Shown: one piece after another, positions 60,825-64,000 of the stretch | Layout: each line of letters opens with the position of its first letter | How positions within the stretch are numbered: position 1 is the first letter of the stretch | From: Paenibacillus lemnae | GTDB taxonomy: Bacteria > Bacillota > Bacilli > Paenibacillales > Paenibacillaceae | Length of the DNA stretch: 64,000 nt | Assembly (NCBI RefSeq): GCF_012933385.1 | Contig: NZ_JABBPN010000003.1 | Location: 62,001 to 126,000, forward strand | Direction: 5' to 3' | Notes under the pieces: generated by a model | The model's input: only the letters and a program-made list of their open reading frames with translations | Database searches by the model: none | What the model was told of the DNA's origin: nothing | Position numbers and translations under genes: made by a program

Positions 60825-61121
60825 TCCCTTTACATCAGTAGAGACATTTGAATCAACTTCATAATGCATAGCCGCCCATGTTTCTCTAACCGAAAACCTA
60901 TAATCAAATTTTCATTTCTAGGCAGAATATTCATTCAAGTATGCATTCACGCGCTCGCCCGCAGATCGCTTCTTGGCTACTTCTTTCCATTCGTTGAGCG
61001 GTCAGGAGAAACAAAGTCAAGCATATTCAAGATTTAAATAAATCTATGCTTGTTTGTGAATACGGAGAACTCATGGATCAGCAAAATGCACTGAACTCAT
61101 CTACTGAATCTGATTAAACGC
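60825..61121 (+). other. 297-base intergenic stretch with a repeated gene fragment
   Basis: No complete gene. The frame 60998-61117 ends in the 23-codon fragment also found at 55874-55945 and begins near the shared string TTGAGCGGTCAGGAGA. The rest is AT-rich, without recognisable signals. Confidence 0.5.
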
Positions 61122-61234
61122 AAAAAGTCAGATAACAACTACATTTCAAGCAATCGATGAAGGACTCTGGAACCTTTTCCATATATTTGAATCCCTGTAC
61201 AATAGGGTAAGCGAAGAAAACGGAGAGGTAGCAT
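61122..61234 (+). repeat. Conserved promoter/leader block, copy 4
   Basis: Fourth copy, with TACAAT and CGGAGAGG intact ahead of the frameshifted toxin gene. Confidence 0.8.
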
Positions 61235-62288
61235 ATGACCAAAATACTTGTGCCGCCGGAAGTGCTGATCCAGGTATCCCAGCAGTTTCACCAGGCTTCC
61301 CTGCAATTTGAGTGGACTGTGAACCAGCTGGAATTACCAAATGGACACGATGCTGTTATGGGAAGGGACGACGCGGCAGCGTTTTTATGCGGATTATGAC
61401 AGAGCACGACTGGATCTAAAACGGGTTATTGAACTTATGGAGTCTGTAAGTGTAGAGTTAAAAGGAATCTCGATTAAGTTCCGTCTCCTTGATGAGGAAG
61501 TATCTTCAAAAATTGCTTCAAGTGGTAGATCTGAAGCGCCCCCCGAGCCTAAAACCTGGCAGGATCACGCAGAGGATGTTTGGGAAGGTGTAAAAACAGG
61601 CGGCAAACTCATAGCAGATTCCCTTGTGAGTACGGGGGAAGCTCTAGTGAAAGATCCTGTTGGAACCATAGGAGATATGGCGTACAATGCCACGATCGGA
61701 ACGGTAGAGGAAGTCATTGACACTACGGTCTGGGGAACTAAGATGGCTCTGGATTTAGGGGATACCCGTGATCAGTTTGAAGAGGGTGTTAATGAAGCGG
61801 GAGGAACCAGCCAATTTATCGGACAACAGGGTGCGATGATTGCCAGTAATTTAATTTTTGGCAGGGTCGGCCTTAAGAATCGCCGCCACGATTCAGGTGC
61901 GGAGGGCGGTGATGACTTACAGGGTGCTGAGAGAACAGGTAAAGCTGAACCAAGCGATGTAGTAAACGCTCTCGATAATTTTCAGAGCCGAAATTTTACA
62001 TTTGGAGATCAAAGCTTCTTGATCGACAAACGAGGTATGAAGCATATTCTTGAAAGACATCATCCCGATTATTGGGATGGCTCAATAAAAGCAAAACAGA
62101 CCTTTTTGAATAAAGATATGACAATAAATGAGGTGGCAGATGCGATAGAATCTATTATGAAGCAAAATCGGGATACCTTATTGGAAAATGGTACGAATTT
62201 CAGTTATCAAATAAAGGGAACGTATCATGGAGTGGAATATGTAGTTGGTTTTAACAAAGGCAGAGTTGGTCAATTTTATCCTGAATAG
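61235..62288 (+). pseudogene. WXG-motif polymorphic toxin, copy 4, frameshifted (Ntox35-like C-terminus)
   Basis: The ATG at 61235 matches the other copies, but an extra G near 61330 (CAGCTGGAATTACC against CAGCTGAATTACC in copy 2) puts the frame out after about 33 codons. The remaining frame is open from ATG 61341, which keeps Trp-Glu-Gly but loses the first ~35 residues. The tail, with GMKHILERHHPDYWDGS, GTNFSYQIKGTYHGVEYV and GRVGQFYP, resembles the Ntox35-type RNase toxin as I recall it. Either a sequencing error, a silenced toxin, or a shortened product. The immunity gene downstream is intact. Confidence 0.75.
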
Positions 62289-62291
62289 TAG

Positions 62292-62816
62292 GTGAGTAAA
62301 TTGTTTTATGTAAATACCTTTATTAGTAGACCAGACAGAAAAATTAACGACCTATCACTATTGGAATCTAATATTGAAGAATATTTTGTTCAGATTAAAG
62401 ACGTACGTGAAATTTTGAATCTCAAAGATTCATTAGATTTTGATTATTTGAATGGAGCAATTACTTTAAAGTATTTCGAACAATCTTTACTTGATGTTTC
62501 CTTATGGGATTTAGTTGACCAATTATGGTCGTACATTTTGAATGCTATAGAGGAGCTCTTAAATACAGGAGAAGCAGAGACTTACTTTCCTGATCAACCT
62601 GTCAAGATACGTTTAAAATCAGTATCTAAGGATACAGTGCTATATGAGATAGAGGCTAATGACCATTTTAAGATCTCGATTCCAAAAAATGAACTAATTG
62701 AAACACTATTGGACGGAGCGAACGAATTTTTCAAAAGTATGGAGGGTTATTTTGGAGAAAAGTGTAATTACCAATATGAAATTGATAAGATTGTTTCATT
62801 GAGAAAATTGTTTTGA
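62292..62816 (+). CDS. Putative immunity protein for toxin copy 4
   Basis: About 171-174 residues from GTG 62292 or TTG 62301; the latter has AGGTGAG just upstream. Acidic, mainly helical, no family recognised. It starts within 15 bases of the toxin stop, the constant arrangement in this array. Confidence 0.6.
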   Translation: MSKLFYVNTFISRPDRKINDLSLLESNIEEYFVQIKDVREILNLKDSLDFDYLNGAITLKYFEQSLLDVSLWDLVDQLWSYILNAIEELLNTGEAETYFPDQPVKIRLKSVSKDTVLYEIEANDHFKISIPKNELIETLLDGANEFFKSMEGYFGEKCNYQYEIDKIVSLRKLF

Positions 62817-62855
62817 GCAACCGTCGTTATGGGGGCTACACAATGCCGTAAATGA

Positions 62856-62972
62856 AAAGTTAGCGGAGTGCAAAAAAAAGTTAAATCAACATTCCTCCCC
62901 AAAAAATACTGGTCACCGCAACAGGTAGTAGATGCTGTAGTTGAAGCTTTTAGTATCAAAGAAGTTAATTGA
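62856..62972 (+). pseudogene. Orphan toxin C-terminal fragment (EndoU/CdiA_C-like tip)
   Basis: A 38-codon open stretch ending in TGA reads VKSTFLPKKYWSPQQVVDAV then VEAF. This matches the end of several Firmicute toxin domains (STFFPKSW-type). No start, constant region or immunity partner is attached. It looks like a displaced toxin cassette. Confidence 0.5.
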
Positions 62973-63031
62973 AGAAGTTAAGGGTATAGAAAATAAGATA
63001 TATTGAATTTTGAGAGCAATGGGGGAGAACA

Positions 63032-63247
63032 ATGAGTGAAAATAAAGTAAGCATATTATCTGAAAAGTTTGAGAACGAAAAGACTGGTGAGCAAGTCGAA
63101 GGTATAACGATCATGATAGATGGCAAATTAAAAGATATGTTAGACATAATCATTGAAAAAGAAGAGGGATACAACAATTACACGGAGTTAATGAAAGACT
63201 TGATTTTTTCTGGTATAAATCAATTTGTAGTGAAGCAGAAAAAGTAA
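63032..63247 (+). CDS. Ribbon-helix-helix (CopG-like) protein, copy C
   Basis: 71 residues; GGGGGAG precedes ATG 63032, the best ribosome site of the three copies. The core is identical to copy A apart from two or three residues, with a different N-terminal leader (MSENKVSILSEKF). Probably the functional parent form. Confidence 0.7.
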   Translation: MSENKVSILSEKFENEKTGEQVEGITIMIDGKLKDMLDIIIEKEEGYNNYTELMKDLIFSGINQFVVKQKK

Positions 63248-63255
63248 TAAACAAT

Positions 63256-63297
63256 AGGTCGATTATGGTCAGGTAGCACCATGATTGGCTTTTTTTG
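63256..63297 (+). terminator. Terminator of the RHH gene, copy C
   Basis: The same hairpin and T-run as after copies A and B. Confidence 0.75.
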
Positions 63298-63321
63298 TTG
63301 GATATGAACAGAGGAGAACTT

Positions 63322-63519
63322 ATGAAGATTATGGGAACGCTAGAGACCTTCGTCATTCACATGTTCCAGAAGGGTGTGACGATGTCGGAGATTGATGGCC
63401 TTATTGAGATAATGTATCGACATCAATACACGCCGCAAACGGTATTGAATATGACGCTTCGATTCACGGCATTTTCGGTATGCGATAAACAGCTGTCGAT
63501 TAAAGGGGGAATTGAATAA
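63322..63519 (+). CDS. Small hypothetical protein downstream of RHH copy C
   Basis: 65 residues; AGAGGAG precedes ATG 63322. Helical; no family recognised. The similarity to module copies A and B ends exactly at this start, so the ORF replaces the immunity-like gene found there. It overlaps the next gene by one base. Confidence 0.55.
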   Translation: MKIMGTLETFVIHMFQKGVTMSEIDGLIEIMYRHQYTPQTVLNMTLRFTAFSVCDKQLSIKGGIE

Positions 63520-63770
63520 TGAAGCTAACTAGAGAAAAGGCCCAGCAAATAGCTATCGATTTTGTAAATAAAGATAGAAGCAACCACTTCTACTTAGCAC
63601 TGACTAATGTAGAAGTGTCTAGAATCTCACATAAATATTGGTCCGCTACATTTGAGGTTATAACATCAGAAGGGCACGTTATGGAAGGTCCTTTGCTTAT
63701 ACTGGTTGATGATGATCTGGAAAAAGCAATGACTCTAGATGAGGCTATTGAAGCTCATCTATTAGAATAG
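63519..63770 (+). CDS. Small hypothetical protein, immunity-like
   Basis: 83 residues; GGGGGA precedes ATG 63519. The start LTREKAQQIAIDFVNKD and the acidic end VDDDLEKAMTLDEAI have an Imm35/YrhB-like feel, but the match is weak. The coupled start suggests a pair with the preceding ORF. Confidence 0.55.
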   Translation: MKLTREKAQQIAIDFVNKDRSNHFYLALTNVEVSRISHKYWSATFEVITSEGHVMEGPLLILVDDDLEKAMTLDEAIEAHLLE

Positions 63771-63798
63771 TAGCAAGAAAATAGGCAGGTGTGGATCA

Positions 63799-64000
63799 TT
63801 GGAAGAGATAATAATCGAAGATATTATAGATACGCCAAATCGAGGATTAGTACTTGTCATAACTGTAAATGAAACAGATGATCTTACTTTATTCAGCAAA
63901 ATGAGGGGCTCGAAAATAACGATCATGGAAGAAGATGGTGCGAGTTCTCAATTTGAAATTAATGATATTAGTGTTTCGTTCTCGATATCTAATCGTCCTC
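63799..64000 (+). CDS. Partial hypothetical protein, cut by the right edge
   Basis: From TTG 63799, with GGCAGGTG upstream, 67 codons stay open to the window end (LEEIIIEDIIDTPNRG onward). Acidic, immunity-like composition; no family recognised. Confidence 0.45.
   Translation, partial: MEEIIIEDIIDTPNRGLVLVITVNETDDLTLFSKMRGSKITIMEEDGASSQFEINDISVSFSISNRP

Noticed and set aside
53551-63300. CRISPR array because of many repeats
   Set aside because: Repeats are long gene-sized copies with coding content, not short repeats with regular spacers.

Overview
The window looks like the chromosome of a Gram-positive Firmicute, most likely Paenibacillus or a close relative. The signs are AGGAGG-type ribosome binding sites, LplA/B/C-type sugar ABC transporters next to YesM/YesN-type two-component systems, a very large secreted enzyme with three C-terminal S-layer homology (SLH) domains, and lipoprotein signal peptides. 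The first ~39 kb is moderately GC-rich. The last ~11 kb is clearly AT-richer in its variable parts, as expected for exchanged DNA.

Region 1 (1-39146, polysaccharide utilisation). Three sugar ABC importers (partial 1-2570; 7141-10734; 36059-39146) and two sensor-kinase/AraC-type regulator sets (5083-6849 with 10779-12218; 32631-35905) surround a block of degradative enzymes. These are a DUF5703-type putative glycoside hydrolase, two very large heparinase II/III-type lyases, an SLH-anchored alginate-lyase-family protein, a GH28-like beta-helix protein, a GH2 beta-galactosidase, a GH88 unsaturated glucuronyl hydrolase and a Gfo/Idh/MocA oxidoreductase. Lyases that leave unsaturated uronyl ends, followed by GH88, point to a uronic-acid-containing polysaccharide. 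The exact substrate cannot be read from the sequence. A multi-hairpin leader at 15822-15988 may be a structured RNA.

Region 2 (39190-52324, probable defence/genome-conflict island). Two loci each pair a nucleotide pyrophosphohydrolase with a phospholipase-D/SF2-helicase fusion: a Nudix protein with a long helicase on the minus strand, and a MazG-like protein with a shorter helicase on the plus strand. Next come a PD-(D/E)XK nuclease-family protein and a tightly overlapping three-gene operon of a dynamin-like GTPase, a coiled-coil RdcB-like protein and a patatin-like phospholipase. That last operon is the strongest candidate here for a little-described system.

Region 3 (52325-64000, polymorphic-toxin array). 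After an XRE remnant and a complete 826-bp IS5-family element come four copies of a WXG-motif toxin gene. Their promoter, leader and first ~210 codons are nearly identical, but their C-terminal domains differ completely, and each is followed by a different immunity-type gene (unknown, Imm22-like, pentapeptide-repeat, unknown). Copy 4 has a one-base frameshift near its start. A second repeated module, a ribbon-helix-helix gene with a terminator and a variable downstream ORF, is interspersed three times. An IS3-family remnant and an orphan toxin tip show that the array has been rearranged. No type VII secretion genes lie in the window. The array is cut by the right edge.
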